DNA of 64,000 bases. Source: Bacteriovoracaceae bacterium. Lineage in GTDB: Bacteria > Bdellovibrionota > Bacteriovoracia > Bacteriovoracales > Bacteriovoracaceae. The notes below the pieces were generated by a model. That model saw nothing but the letters and a program-made list of their open reading frames with translations. It had not been told where the DNA came from and did not search any database. Of this stretch, positions 17,488 to 26,062 are shown piece by piece. Both the position numbers and the translations under genes were made by a program. Each line of letters opens with the position of its first letter. Within the stretch, counting starts at the first letter, position 1. The DNA is taken from NCBI GenBank assembly GCA_029865945.1, contig JARXAH010000094.1:1-64000 (forward strand), in the 5' to 3' direction.

Positions 17488-18738
17488 GGCGTCATGCCAA
17501 TCGATGGCCGCCGGATGATAAAAATCGCTTTTCAAGATTGAAACTAATTCGCGAACGCTTTTTTTCATCTTGAAAACAACTCCAAATTCACGGTTGTTGT
17601 AAAGGGAATCTTCGGAACCATTGACTGAACCTACCCAGCCAACCTCTTCATCAACTACCAAAGATTTTGCATGAAGATAACCCACGTGGCCTTTAACCAA
17701 AACTTTTTTTGTAAAAAATTTAAGCTCAATTCCACTGGCCTCCATTTGAGGAAATAAAATGGGAAGCCATTCTTGATCGGACTTGGATATAGTTCCAAAA
17801 TGACAAGTATCTTCAAGCATAATATGAACACTGACTCCGCGATTCTTAGCGGCGTCCATTAATGCCTCAATGAGGACACCCTCTCTTAAGTATTGATTAT
17901 TCAGCCAAATACTTTTCTTCGCAGACTTAATCATTTGAATAAGTGGATTGATGGCATAAGGACTCACCGTCAAAGCGTGACTTCCTTTTTTTAAGATACT
18001 TTTTAAGTCATATTTTTGCCCTACAAAATCATGCTCATAAATACTCTTAAGCGTGCGAATCATTTTTCTATTTTTTGTCACGAAGGAAAAATCCCGATTA
18101 CAGGTAGTACTCAAAGACGAACTTTGACAAAAACTTGTGGGATTCCAATTCCCGGTACTTAATAAAACTTTTTGATCATCTTGAATCAGCATTTTCCCGT
18201 GCATGTAGCATTGGTCATTGGGGATGGCACACAATTCTTTTTTATTAAAGTAACGATACACGCCTCCCAAAGAAATAAATTTTGCAACAAACAATTTATC
18301 TTTATTGCAATCTTTGGCCTTCCTATATTTGATAGAGTCTGTTTTTGAATCAATCTTGCTTAAATCTACTTCAGTCGGATCGAGTTCATCACACCCATCC
18401 CCCACGGCCGAGGGATCTTTAATAATTCTCACCTTCACTTTTCTTTTTAAAGAATCGAGAATTTTATTTCTAAAATTCTCATCTTTCATTTCATAAATTT
18501 CTATATCAATTTTTACTTTCGCTTCATCAATTAATTCAAAGACGATGGGCCTTGTCGCATTATCAAAAAATCCTAAATTTTTATCCTGCCGAAAAAAACT
18601 AAAAAGGGGATTCTTAAGTGGCCTTATTCGACCGATTTCTAATGTAGCAAGATCCACGGGTGGTTGAGTTTGGGAATAAGAGTATAGTGGTTGAAGTGTG
18701 GCCGATAAAAGCAAAACAAAAAATAAAAGTTTATGCAT
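17470..18738 (-). CDS. Secreted phospholipase D-family protein
   Basis: I start at ATG 18738, which has AGGA 6-7 nt upstream and gives a clean signal peptide (MHKLLFFVLLLSA). The frame remains open to 18789. Two HKD motifs define the family: HGKMLIQDD near residue 180 and HAKSLVVDE near residue 356, each followed by the usual GS/TGN-type Asn. Such proteins may be phospholipases, cardiolipin synthases or nucleases. The signal peptide and lack of membrane helices favour an exported hydrolase, and in a predatory lineage it could attack prey membranes or DNA (inference). Confidence 0.87.
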   Translation of the reverse strand: MHKLLFFVLLLSATLQPLYSYSQTQPPVDLATLEIGRIRPLKNPLFSFFRQDKNLGFFDNATRPIVFELIDEAKVKIDIEIYEMKDENFRNKILDSLKRKVKVRIIKDPSAVGDGCDELDPTEVDLSKIDSKTDSIKYRKAKDCNKDKLFVAKFISLGGVYRYFNKKELCAIPNDQCYMHGKMLIQDDQKVLLSTGNWNPTSFCQSSSLSTTCNRDFSFVTKNRKMIRTLKSIYEHDFVGQKYDLKSILKKGSHALTVSPYAINPLIQMIKSAKKSIWLNNQYLREGVLIEALMDAAKNRGVSVHIMLEDTCHFGTISKSDQEWLPILFPQMEASGIELKFFTKKVLVKGHVGYLHAKSLVVDEEVGWVGSVNGSEDSLYNNREFGVVFKMKKSVRELVSILKSDFYHPAAIDWHDALRCIK

Positions 18739-18868
18739 AAAATTTCCTAAGTGTTGATAACACACATCCAATCTCAATCTTAAATTCATTTCAACATTCC
18801 TGTAAAATTTTCAAGATCCCTTGCTTCTCTTCACGGTTACGCCTATGAAGCGAACGTTGGAGGAATGT

Positions 18869-19255
18869 GTGAAAAAAATTTTGTTACCTTTAGGACTAGT
18901 AACGGTCATTCTTCTTATTAAACTTAATGCTCAAGAAGATAATCATCACTACGCTTCGGAAGAAATAGAATTGCAAATAAAGCGTTCTGAAGCCGTTGAA
19001 TTGGCCATCACTAATTTTCAATCTGCCCTCAATGTTAACTGCAAAGACCTAAGCAAAAGAATGGAACTTGTCGGTGGAAAAAACGAGAATAACTGCACTA
19101 TTTATCAATATACCTACCCACAAATTTGTGATTCAATGGATAAAGAATTTTTAAAAACATTTGAATTCACTATCTTTATTCAACACAAAGTTTGCGATAA
19201 AGATGACCTCAATGAATTCAAAGTAACTGCCCACAAGGTAACTTCTGACCATTAA
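18869..19255 (+). CDS. Small secreted protein, unknown function
   Basis: I place the start at GTG 18869, where GGAGG lies 5 nt upstream and the product begins MKKILLPLGLVTVILLIKL, a good signal peptide. An upstream TTG at 18821 would bury this signal. The mature part is about 105 residues with four cysteines and no recognised domain. It is followed 5 nt later by a DUF374 gene, so the two are probably co-transcribed. Confidence 0.7.
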   Translation: MKKILLPLGLVTVILLIKLNAQEDNHHYASEEIELQIKRSEAVELAITNFQSALNVNCKDLSKRMELVGGKNENNCTIYQYTYPQICDSMDKEFLKTFEFTIFIQHKVCDKDDLNEFKVTAHKVTSDH

Positions 19256-19260
19256 TTTTT

Positions 19261-19959
19261 ATGATCATCAACCTTCACCTTATTTTGCAGTATCTGTTTT
19301 ATTTTATTATTCGTTCCTACATGTTCACACTGCGCTTTAAAATTATCGAAGAAAACTTTAAAGTCGATGCCGTTTCCCAAAATTCCAAGGGATCTTATAT
19401 TTATGCCCTTTGGCACGGACAAGTTTTTGGCTGCCTACTTGCCCACGCGTGGAAAAGGCCATTTGTAGTCATGGCCTCAAGAAGTAAAGATGGTGACTAT
19501 GCGGCCTTTATTTCTGAAAAGTTGGGGATGATTTGTGTGAGAGCATCCTCTCGAAGAAATGGAGTGGATAAGGGCGGAAAAGAAGGCATTGAGCAGTTCG
19601 TTTCAAAATTGAAAAGTGGATCTGTCGCAGGCATGACTGTTGATGGCCCCAAAGGCCCCAACCAAAAATGCAAACCAGGAGTTGCTATCATCGCTAGCGC
19701 CGCTCAATGTGCCATCTTGCCAGTGAGTGCGGTTTATTCTTCCTTTTGGGAATTTGAGCGTTCCTGGGATAAATTTCGCCTACCCAAACCCTTTTCAAGA
19801 GTCCTCGTCCACTATGGGCCGCCCGTCTCGGCCCCAAAAGATACGACAGAAGAAAGCTTAAGTGAAACTTGCGCTCTGGTGGAAAAACACTTGGCGATCG
19901 CAGAAAAATTGGCGACTAATTACCTTTCAAAAATAAAAAATGGGAATCAATTAACTTAG
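19261..19959 (+). CDS. DUF374 family protein, lysophospholipid acyltransferase-like
   Basis: 232 aa. Characteristic DUF374 motifs are YALWHGQ near residue 48, ASRSKDGD, the TVDGPKGP block near residue 125 followed by CKPGVAIIA, and DKFRLPKPFS near residue 180. The family belongs to the LPLAT superfamily and is thought to act in envelope lipid acylation. An N-terminal hydrophobic stretch (residues 5-22) suggests membrane association. It sits in a run of closely spaced plus-strand genes. Confidence 0.88.
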   Translation: MIINLHLILQYLFYFIIRSYMFTLRFKIIEENFKVDAVSQNSKGSYIYALWHGQVFGCLLAHAWKRPFVVMASRSKDGDYAAFISEKLGMICVRASSRRNGVDKGGKEGIEQFVSKLKSGSVAGMTVDGPKGPNQKCKPGVAIIASAAQCAILPVSAVYSSFWEFERSWDKFRLPKPFSRVLVHYGPPVSAPKDTTEESLSETCALVEKHLAIAEKLATNYLSKIKNGNQLT

Positions 19960-19967
19960 GAGTTATT

Positions 19968-20312
19968 ATGTGGATCGTCGATCGTAGTATCATTATTATT
20001 CAAAAAAAAGCGCCCTTTCTCGATTGGCTAAGAAATTTGCCTGATCCAGATAAAAAGATAACGCTCGAAGAACTTAACGAAAATCCCTCTTGCTATTTAC
20101 TTCCTCCTTTTGAAGAACAAAAAGAGGCAGAAGAGTGTTTAGTAGAAATTTGTGAAGAAATTTTTCGAGAAGAAATGGGGGCATGGCACACTGAGGAAAG
20201 TGACTGGGAAGCGGACCATTCGCTCGCTAATTTTAGAAAATGGTTTGAGTATAAATTTTCACCGATGCCTGTCGACTTAGTGGAAGGCGAAATCGAAAAA
20301 GAAGAGTATTGA
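19968..20312 (+). CDS. Conserved-looking acidic hypothetical protein
   Basis: 114 aa starting MWIVDRS with AGGAG about 6 nt upstream, 8 nt after the DUF374 gene. It is highly acidic (many Glu and Asp) with several Trp and Cys residues, and has no signal peptide or membrane segment, so it is probably cytoplasmic. I do not recognise a domain. Confidence 0.7.
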   Translation: MWIVDRSIIIIQKKAPFLDWLRNLPDPDKKITLEELNENPSCYLLPPFEEQKEAEECLVEICEEIFREEMGAWHTEESDWEADHSLANFRKWFEYKFSPMPVDLVEGEIEKEEY

Positions 20313-20350
20313 TTTCAAACTGAATCGCTGTTCATTTAATATTTTTTAAT

Positions 20351-20382
20351 AGTATATTAGGCGACAAGGTACCTAATATACT
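20351..20382 (+). promoter_or_regulatory. Perfect 11-bp inverted repeat abutting the fic start codon
   Basis: Arms AGTATATTAGG (20351-20361) and CCTAATATACT (20372-20382) are exact complements around a 10-nt spacer, CGACAAGGTA. The right arm ends one base before the fic ATG at 20383. The only Shine-Dalgarno-like bases (AAGG) are in the loop. It could be a repressor operator over the start, or an RNA hairpin controlling translation. Confidence 0.65.
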
Positions 20383-20820
20383 ATGCATCTATCTCAATTA
20401 AAAAAAAACCACTGGATCAAAACCCACGCTGAAATTTTTTCGGCGCCTTCAAAAATACGTACTCACAGAGTCATTTGTAGAACCGATCAACAGAGAACTT
20501 TTCATTTTGCTGAGCCAGAAAAAATTGCGCTATTATTGGAAAGTCTTGAAAAAAAGCTAACATGGAAATCAAGTAATCTTCAAAATATGGCCGACTTGGC
20601 AGACTTACTCGCTACCTTTTGGTTTTTCATGATTTCTATTCATCCTTTTTCCGATGGTAATGGCAGAACGACTCAAAAAATCATCAACCAAATCTTAATG
20701 GAAATGGGCCATAAAGAAATGGATTTTAGTATAATAAAGAAATTTCTTTTTCAATCCTATGAAAATGATTACCCTAAGTTAGTTCAAATTTTTCACTTCG
20801 AACTAAGGAAGACTTCTTGA
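20383..20820 (+). CDS. Fic/DOC-family protein with a deviant Fic motif
   Basis: 145 aa. The Fic loop is HPFSDGNGRTTQ at residues 87-98, and the family consensus ends in Arg where this has Gln98. Catalytic His87 and the phosphate-binding GNGR are intact. Fic proteins transfer AMP or other phosphate-containing groups to protein side chains. No inhibitory (S/T)xxxE(G/N) motif is seen in either terminal part, so an inhibitor, if any, must act in trans. There is no classical antitoxin next to it. Its stop overlaps the TTG start of a trypsin-like protease gene (TTGA). Confidence 0.85.
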   Translation: MHLSQLKKNHWIKTHAEIFSAPSKIRTHRVICRTDQQRTFHFAEPEKIALLLESLEKKLTWKSSNLQNMADLADLLATFWFFMISIHPFSDGNGRTTQKIINQILMEMGHKEMDFSIIKKFLFQSYENDYPKLVQIFHFELRKTS

Positions 20821-21872
20821 AACGAAAATTACTTTCGCCGCTTCTTTTTTTATTTTCTTTTTTGAGCTCTAAGATTTTGGCCTGCGAATCAAACGTTATA
20901 AAAAAAGAAATCGAAAAACTTGATTCAGCAAACCAAAAATATTCCCAAAAAATAGCGAAGCTGTCCCAAGTTTGTCCGGAAATTAAGTGGAATGAAGTCG
21001 ATAAAACCATTAAAGAAGTCTCCGAGCTAAATGAATCTATATTATTGGGGACTGAAGAATTTATTTGGAATAGTAATTTATCCAAAGTCCCTGAATCATT
21101 GGAAAAATGCAGTGATCATGATGTGCATTTTGATAGTTGCCTTGAGAAATTCTTATTAGACGAATACATCCAGCACTCCTATGAAGAAAATAATAGGGTT
21201 TGGATTAATGCCGTAAGAGACGATCAGTTTCAAGATAGAGTGGGCGTCCTAAAATCTCCCATCCAGAACTGTACGGGAACCTTCATCGATAAAAATCATA
21301 TCCTTACCGCCTTTCACTGTGTGGCGAAAGATTATGGACTATATGGGACCTACTCTGAAAATTATGAAAATTTTGTGTATCAACCGAGTGATATCAGTTT
21401 TACTTTTGAAAATGCGCGTTTTCAAAACAAAGTGGAAATAAAATCCATAATGCCCATTCCAAGATATTTTTCTTGGAGCTTAGAGGCCAAATATGATGTG
21501 GCGATTTTAGAAGTAAAAGTTCCCCTTCTAAGCATTTCAAAATTGAAACTACCCCTCGCCGACACTCACCAGATATATAATCTACTTAATCAAAAATTTG
21601 TTTTTTCAGGATTTCCGGCCAGGGTACTTCGCTATCCCACACAGCAACAAAGTAGAAAATTTTTTATTGGTTTTGATAGCAGCGATGGTGAGATCACTTT
21701 TCCCTTAATGGAAAATTTAGAAGGCGCGAGTGGGAGCTTAATTCGCTACTGGGATGGAAAAGAGTGGGCAATTGTGGGAGTATTTAGCGGGACGAGTAAA
21801 TCGAGAAATGTCTCGATAGCTGCCCCTATCTTAAATAGCTTACCCTCCCGCAAATTTCGTTTGAAACCCTAA
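20817..21872 (+). CDS. Secreted trypsin-like (S1/V8) serine protease
   Basis: 351 aa with a signal peptide (MKRKLLSPLLFLFSFLSSKILAC). A TTG start is supported by AAGGAAG about 6 nt upstream and by the 4-nt overlap with fic. Residues about 25-130 form a Cys-containing, partly helical pro-region. The catalytic triad is His167 in TAFHC, Asp227 in KYDVAIL and Ser305 in EGASGS, which resembles glutamyl-endopeptidase/V8-type proteases rather than GDSGGP trypsins. A toxin-like cytoplasmic Fic followed by an exported protease in one unit is unusual. Confidence 0.87.
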   Translation: MKRKLLSPLLFLFSFLSSKILACESNVIKKEIEKLDSANQKYSQKIAKLSQVCPEIKWNEVDKTIKEVSELNESILLGTEEFIWNSNLSKVPESLEKCSDHDVHFDSCLEKFLLDEYIQHSYEENNRVWINAVRDDQFQDRVGVLKSPIQNCTGTFIDKNHILTAFHCVAKDYGLYGTYSENYENFVYQPSDISFTFENARFQNKVEIKSIMPIPRYFSWSLEAKYDVAILEVKVPLLSISKLKLPLADTHQIYNLLNQKFVFSGFPARVLRYPTQQQSRKFFIGFDSSDGEITFPLMENLEGASGSLIRYWDGKEWAIVGVFSGTSKSRNVSIAAPILNSLPSRKFRLKP

Positions 21873-22214
21873 CTTACCCAGGAAGATCTTCAATTTTTCT
21901 CGGTGATCCCCCTGAATTTCGATGGATCCATCCTTAAAAGAACCACCAGTGCCGCAATGATTTTTTAATTTTTTTGTTAAATCTAGGAAATAATTTTCAT
22001 TGCCGGACGGAATATAAAAAATGACAGTCACTAATTTTCCCCCCCGTCCATTTTTTTCCAATCTGATCTTTAAGGTAATGTCTTTCGGAAAAATGGTGCT
22101 TTTCGAGCGGCAAGTGCAGGGATTTTCTTTACACGACTTGCATTTTTTTAATTCCGAGGGATCGTCACTGTAAACTAGCTCATAATCTTTACACAAATTT
22201 TTTAAACTTTTCAT
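21840..22214 (-). CDS. SUI1/YciH-family translation factor-like protein
   Basis: 124 aa. The C-terminal 75 residues match bacterial SUI1 (eIF1-like) proteins: KNGRGGKLVTVI, LKNHCGTGGSFKDG, IEIQGDHREKL and the LGFQTKFAGG end. The N-terminal part has LVYSDDP and a CKSCKENPCTC cluster that could bind zinc, which most YciH proteins I know lack. The 3' end overlaps the protease gene by 33 nt in convergent orientation. Confidence 0.88.
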   Translation of the reverse strand: MKSLKNLCKDYELVYSDDPSELKKCKSCKENPCTCRSKSTIFPKDITLKIRLEKNGRGGKLVTVIFYIPSGNENYFLDLTKKLKNHCGTGGSFKDGSIEIQGDHREKLKIFLGKLGFQTKFAGG

Positions 22215-22289
22215 CCTTATTTCCTAGCAAATTTTTGATGCTTGTTCGACTAATTTTTAAGATTTATTTATATGATCCGATAGGGAGTC

Positions 22290-22697
22290 ATGAAAGCTTT
22301 TGTCTTGTTTTTGTTGTTTCTCGGGTGCTCAACTTTAAAAAAAGAGAAAGTGACCACCGAAATCATTGAGCGAAATCTCTACCGGATCTCCATTGAGGGA
22401 TCATCATGGAATAGTGAATTAGATTTAACAGCGACTCTGGATAAAACCTGTCTGGTTATTGCCCAAATGAATCAGTATGACAGTCATTCGGTACGATCAC
22501 TAAAATTTGATCAGATGAAGCAAAGTGTCCCAATGGCCAGTCGAAAAAATCAACCTTTCCCAGCAAGACGTGAAAATCCTCGTGAGTTTTACGAAAATCA
22601 ATTTTTTTCGAAGCAAATGAATGATTCTTACAATTCATTTGTTGAAGTAGTCTACCCGAGGCTTATTGCTGAGGTCATTTTTCTCCCATTGAAATAG
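22290..22697 (+). CDS. Small lipoprotein, unknown function
   Basis: 135 aa with a type II signal peptide (MKAFVLFLLFLGC). The mature part begins STLKKEKVTTEIIERNLY and has no recognised domain. It diverges from the SUI1 gene over about 75 bp. The ATG is preceded by GGGAG, a good ribosome-binding site. Confidence 0.72.
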   Translation: MKAFVLFLLFLGCSTLKKEKVTTEIIERNLYRISIEGSSWNSELDLTATLDKTCLVIAQMNQYDSHSVRSLKFDQMKQSVPMASRKNQPFPARRENPREFYENQFFSKQMNDSYNSFVEVVYPRLIAEVIFLPLK

Positions 22698-22795
22698 AAT
22701 CCAACAACAGAAACATACATCTCTAACTTTTCTTTTCGATTCACAAAATTCATGGGAACATTTCTCGTACCAAGTCCTCCATCGGAGTCAATTTT

Positions 22796-24424
22796 ATGTC
22801 ACAAAATTTTTCACACTCTCCTCTTCCCGATTCAATTACCAATTCAATTACTGATTCAATTACCGATTCAAAAGTGAATCTTTTATTTCCCGACAAACTA
22901 AATCAGCTAATAGTTCACATGCATCAAACCTTTCAACCGAGAAGAATGCAATTATTAAAAGATAGAGAAAAAAGGCAACAAGAATATGACCAAGGTAAAG
23001 TTCCTACTTTCTTAGATCAGCACTCAGAGGCCGCAAGTGGAACTTGGAAAGTTGCCCCCATTCCTTCAGAATTAAAATGCAGGCGAGTGGAAATTACTGG
23101 CCCAATCAACTCGACAAAAATGGTGATCAACATGCTCTCTCGAAATGAAATGGGGCAGCGTGCTGACATGGCGATGCTAGATTTTGAAGATTCCATGAAG
23201 CCGAGCTGGCCAAATGTTTTAGAAGGGATTCAAAATGCCATCGGTGCAGCCAAGGGCGATTTAACGCTTATCACCCCTCAAAAAACTTATGCGATCGATC
23301 CCAAAGATATGGCCTACCCTATGGTACGAGTTAGAGGCCTACATTTAAATGAATCAAACGCACGTATCAATAATGAAACCATGAGTGCAGGACTTTTTGA
23401 TTTAACGGTTTGTTTTTTTCATACGGCCAAAATTTACCTCTCTCAGAAGCGAACGGCCAAATTTTATATCCCTAAATGTGAGCATCATTTAGAGGCAAGG
23501 TGGTGGAATGACGTCTTTGCTGAATTAGAAAAATCCATCGATGTGCCCCAAGGAACTTTGCGCGCCACTTTCTTAATTGAAACCCTCCCTGCTACTTTTC
23601 AAATGGAAGAGATCCTTTTTGAAACGAAAAATTATATTGCAGGCCTCAACGTGGGAAGATGGGACAAAATTTTTAGCGATATTAAAACTTTAAAAAATCA
23701 TCCTGATCGCGTACTAGCAGACCGAGCGGCCATTACCATGACCACACCATGTATGGAAAATTACGCCAAGCGAGTGATTCATCTTTGTCACAAGCGCGGT
23801 GCTTTTGCCATGGGGGGAATGGCGGCGTTCACTCCAGGAAAAGAAGCGAACCTGAGAATGGAGCAAACCAAAAAAGTGACGACTGATAAGGAGCGTGAAT
23901 TTGCATGGGGACACGATGGGTGCTGGGTTTCTCATCCCTATTTTATTGGGCCGGCGCTTGCGGCGTTTCCAGCAGAAAATCAACTTACCAAAATGTTACC
24001 AGAATTTAATCCGCTCAGTGATCTTCTACCAAGAGGAGAAGGCCCAAAAACGCTCGACGGACTTCGCACCAATGTACGCGTAGGAATTGCTTATCTTCAA
24101 GGATGGAATCAAGACCTGGGCTGCGTAGCTTGGGACAATCTCATGGAAGACTTGGCGACCCTTGAAATTTCTCGCGCTCAAGTTTGGCAGTGGTTGCATC
24201 ACAAAATAAAATTAGATAGCGGTGAAACGGTTAACAAGGAATTATTATCAAAAGTTTTTGAAGAAGAATTAAATAAAATCTTAAATGAGCCTGGCATAAG
24301 TGGCGATTCAACAATGAAACAATTATTTACGAAGGCCAAAATGGAGGCACAAGAAATTTTTCTTCAAAAAGAACTAAAACCTTTTTTATCCATGGAATCA
24401 GATCTCTATCAATCCATAAATTAA
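22796..24424 (+). CDS. aceB: Malate synthase A
   Basis: 542 aa enzyme of the glyoxylate shunt, condensing glyoxylate and acetyl-CoA to malate. Family landmarks are CRRVEITGP, MADFED-type segment MLDFEDSMKPSW, RVRGLHL, IETLPATFQMEEIL, GLNVGRWDKIFS and MGGMAAF. The first 25 residues are an extension built on a 12-bp tandem repeat (DSITNSITDSITDS). GGAG lies 8 nt before the ATG. It is followed 12 nt later by isocitrate lyase, forming a compact aceBA operon. Confidence 0.96.
   Translation: MSQNFSHSPLPDSITNSITDSITDSKVNLLFPDKLNQLIVHMHQTFQPRRMQLLKDREKRQQEYDQGKVPTFLDQHSEAASGTWKVAPIPSELKCRRVEITGPINSTKMVINMLSRNEMGQRADMAMLDFEDSMKPSWPNVLEGIQNAIGAAKGDLTLITPQKTYAIDPKDMAYPMVRVRGLHLNESNARINNETMSAGLFDLTVCFFHTAKIYLSQKRTAKFYIPKCEHHLEARWWNDVFAELEKSIDVPQGTLRATFLIETLPATFQMEEILFETKNYIAGLNVGRWDKIFSDIKTLKNHPDRVLADRAAITMTTPCMENYAKRVIHLCHKRGAFAMGGMAAFTPGKEANLRMEQTKKVTTDKEREFAWGHDGCWVSHPYFIGPALAAFPAENQLTKMLPEFNPLSDLLPRGEGPKTLDGLRTNVRVGIAYLQGWNQDLGCVAWDNLMEDLATLEISRAQVWQWLHHKIKLDSGETVNKELLSKVFEEELNKILNEPGISGDSTMKQLFTKAKMEAQEIFLQKELKPFLSMESDLYQSIN
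22829..22873 (+). repeat. 12-bp tandem repeat inside the aceB 5' end
   Basis: Three full units GATTCAATTACC (second A-, third-position variants) and a partial fourth unit. Translated in frame they give DSITNSITDSITDS. The repeat sits before the conserved enzyme core. Confidence 0.8.
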
Positions 24425-24436
24425 TAGGAGTGTAAC

Positions 24437-25708
24437 ATGCAAGACCGAATTCAAAAGTTAGAAAAAGAATGGAAAGAATCACCTCGCTGGAAAAACATTA
24501 AACGAGATTACAGCGCGGCCGATGTGGTCAAGTTGCAAGGTAATGTGCAAATTGAATACTCTCTTGCGAAGCAGGGAGCTGATCGTTTGTGGAATTTACT
24601 GTCTCAAAAATCTCACATTCATGCCTTAGGAGCGCTCACTGGAAATCAAGCGATGCAACAAGTCCGAGCGGGATTAGAAGCGATTTATTTAAGTGGCTGG
24701 CAAGTGGCGGCCGATGCCAACACGTCAGGAAATATGTATCCCGATCAAAGTTTATATCCCGTGAACAGCGTTCCAGAAGTGGTACGAAAAATTAATCGCG
24801 TCCTTCAACGTGCTGATCAAATTGAATTTATGGAAGGAAAAAATACTTGTCACTGGATGGCACCCATTGTGGCCGACGCCGAAGCGGGATTTGGGGGAAC
24901 GCTCAATGCTTTCGAACTTATGAAAAGTATGATTGAGGCCGGAGCTGCTGGTGTGCATTATGAAGATCAGTTAGCTTCAGAAAAAAAGTGTGGCCACTTA
25001 GGCGGTAAGGTACTCGTTCCTACTTCCCATTTTATTAAGACTCTTCAATCAGCGCGCCTTGCGGCCGATGTGATGGGCGTTTCAAGTTTGATTGTTGCAC
25101 GAACGGATGCAAATGGAGCGAATTTAATTACTTCAGACATTGATGAGCGAGATAAAAAATTTTTCACAGGCACTCGCACACCTGAAGGATTTTACGTGAT
25201 TAAAGGTGGCCTTGATTCTGCAATTGCGCGAGGCCTCGCCTACGCGCCCTATGCGGATCTTGTGTGGTGTGAAACTTCCACTCCCAACTTGGATGAAGCT
25301 GCGACGTTTGCGAAAGCGATCCATGCGAAGTATCCCGGAAAATGGCTTGCTTATAACTGCTCGCCATCATTTAATTGGAAAAAACATTTAGATGATAAAA
25401 CGATTGCGACGTTTCAAAAAGATTTGGCGGCGATGGGTTACAAATTTCAGTTCGTCACCCTCGCAGGATTTCACGCGCTCAATTATAGCATGTATGATTT
25501 GGCGCTTCAGTATAAGACTAAAGGCATGGCCGCTTACTCGAAACTTCAAGAAGAAGAATTTACAGCAGAAAAATCTGGCTACACGGCAACCAAACATCAG
25601 CGCGAAGTGGGGACCGGATATTTTGATTTAGTAAGCACGGTGGTTTCAGGTGGAAATGCTTCGACGCTTGCCTATAAAGAATCTACGGAAAATCATCAAT
25701 TTAACTAA
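24437..25708 (+). CDS. aceA: Isocitrate lyase
   Basis: 423 aa enzyme cleaving isocitrate to succinate and glyoxylate. Catalytic Cys185 lies in KKCGHLGGK, followed by VLVPT. ADTD-type elements appear as [10 protein letters not shown] and VARTDANGA, and the C-terminal part contains NCSPSFNW. The ATG has GGAG about 8 nt upstream. Its TAA stop is immediately followed by the second copy of the 175-bp repeat. Confidence 0.97.
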   Translation: MQDRIQKLEKEWKESPRWKNIKRDYSAADVVKLQGNVQIEYSLAKQGADRLWNLLSQKSHIHALGALTGNQAMQQVRAGLEAIYLSGWQVAADANTSGNMYPDQSLYPVNSVPEVVRKINRVLQRADQIEFMEGKNTCHWMAPIVADAEAGFGGTLNAFELMKSMIEAGAAGVHYEDQLASEKKCGHLGGKVLVPTSHFIKTLQSARLAADVMGVSSLIVARTDANGANLITSDIDERDKKFFTGTRTPEGFYVIKGGLDSAIARGLAYAPYADLVWCETSTPNLDEAATFAKAIHAKYPGKWLAYNCSPSFNWKKHLDDKTIATFQKDLAAMGYKFQFVTLAGFHALNYSMYDLALQYKTKGMAAYSKLQEEEFTAEKSGYTATKHQREVGTGYFDLVSTVVSGGNASTLAYKESTENHQFN

Positions 25709-25881
25709 CCTGAGCCCGGGAAATCCGTCGGTCTGCTGTGTCGCAAGAACTGCTCTCTTCCTTGCGGCTTGGTTTTCACCAAGCCTCAGTCGGTCGCACT
25801 TCTGCTCCTTGCATACCTCGGATTTGCCGACTCAGGGTTTTCCAGCAATACAGTTCTGATGTTTTTCACCGAGCTGAGGTT
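25707..25881 (+). repeat. 175-bp dispersed structured repeat, copy B (after aceA)
   Basis: Begins AACCTGAGCCCGGG within the aceA stop codon and ends CTGAGGTT. It is ungapped against copy A, with the identical 39-nt core at 25757-25795. Outer helix: CCTGAG 25709-25714 with CTCAGG 25831-25836, CGG 25717-25719 with CCG 25827-25829, and AAATCCG 25721-25727 with CGGATTT 25819-25825. Inner stems: CGCAAG 25742-25747 with CTTGCG 25761-25766, and GGCTTGG with CCAAGCC (25766-25785). The ends also form an imperfect terminal inverted repeat (TAACCT/AGGTTA). No gene starts directly after it. Confidence 0.85.
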
Positions 25882-26062
25882 AACTAAAATTTATCTCTTT
25901 TTTTAGGGGTGGGAGGAAAACATTTTCACCCCGCCCTCACCTCCCCCCCCCCACCACCAAGAAAATTCCACAAAAATATCTAAAAAATAGACAGTTAAGT
26001 AATTTTAATAGAATCAAGATAAAATCGAACAAAATAGATCCTCTTCTGATAATCTCCATAAC
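25882..26062. other. Intergenic region with G-run and C-run
   Basis: Contains GGGGTGGGAGG near 25907-25917, a complementary CACCCC, and a run of ten consecutive C residues around 25943-25952. The G-rich and C-rich tracts can pair. No coding sequence is seen. The last 60 bases before the next ATG are very AT-rich and probably hold its promoter. Confidence 0.5.

Noticed and set aside
5525-25881. The two 175-bp elements as integron attC sites
   Set aside because: Each follows a gene stop and is a hairpin with short inverted ends, and ATTTAAC before copy B fits the RYYYAAC core. However, the other end reads GTTAACT or GTTATTA rather than GTTRRRY, copy A sits inside a metabolic operon, and there is no integrase or cassette array in view.
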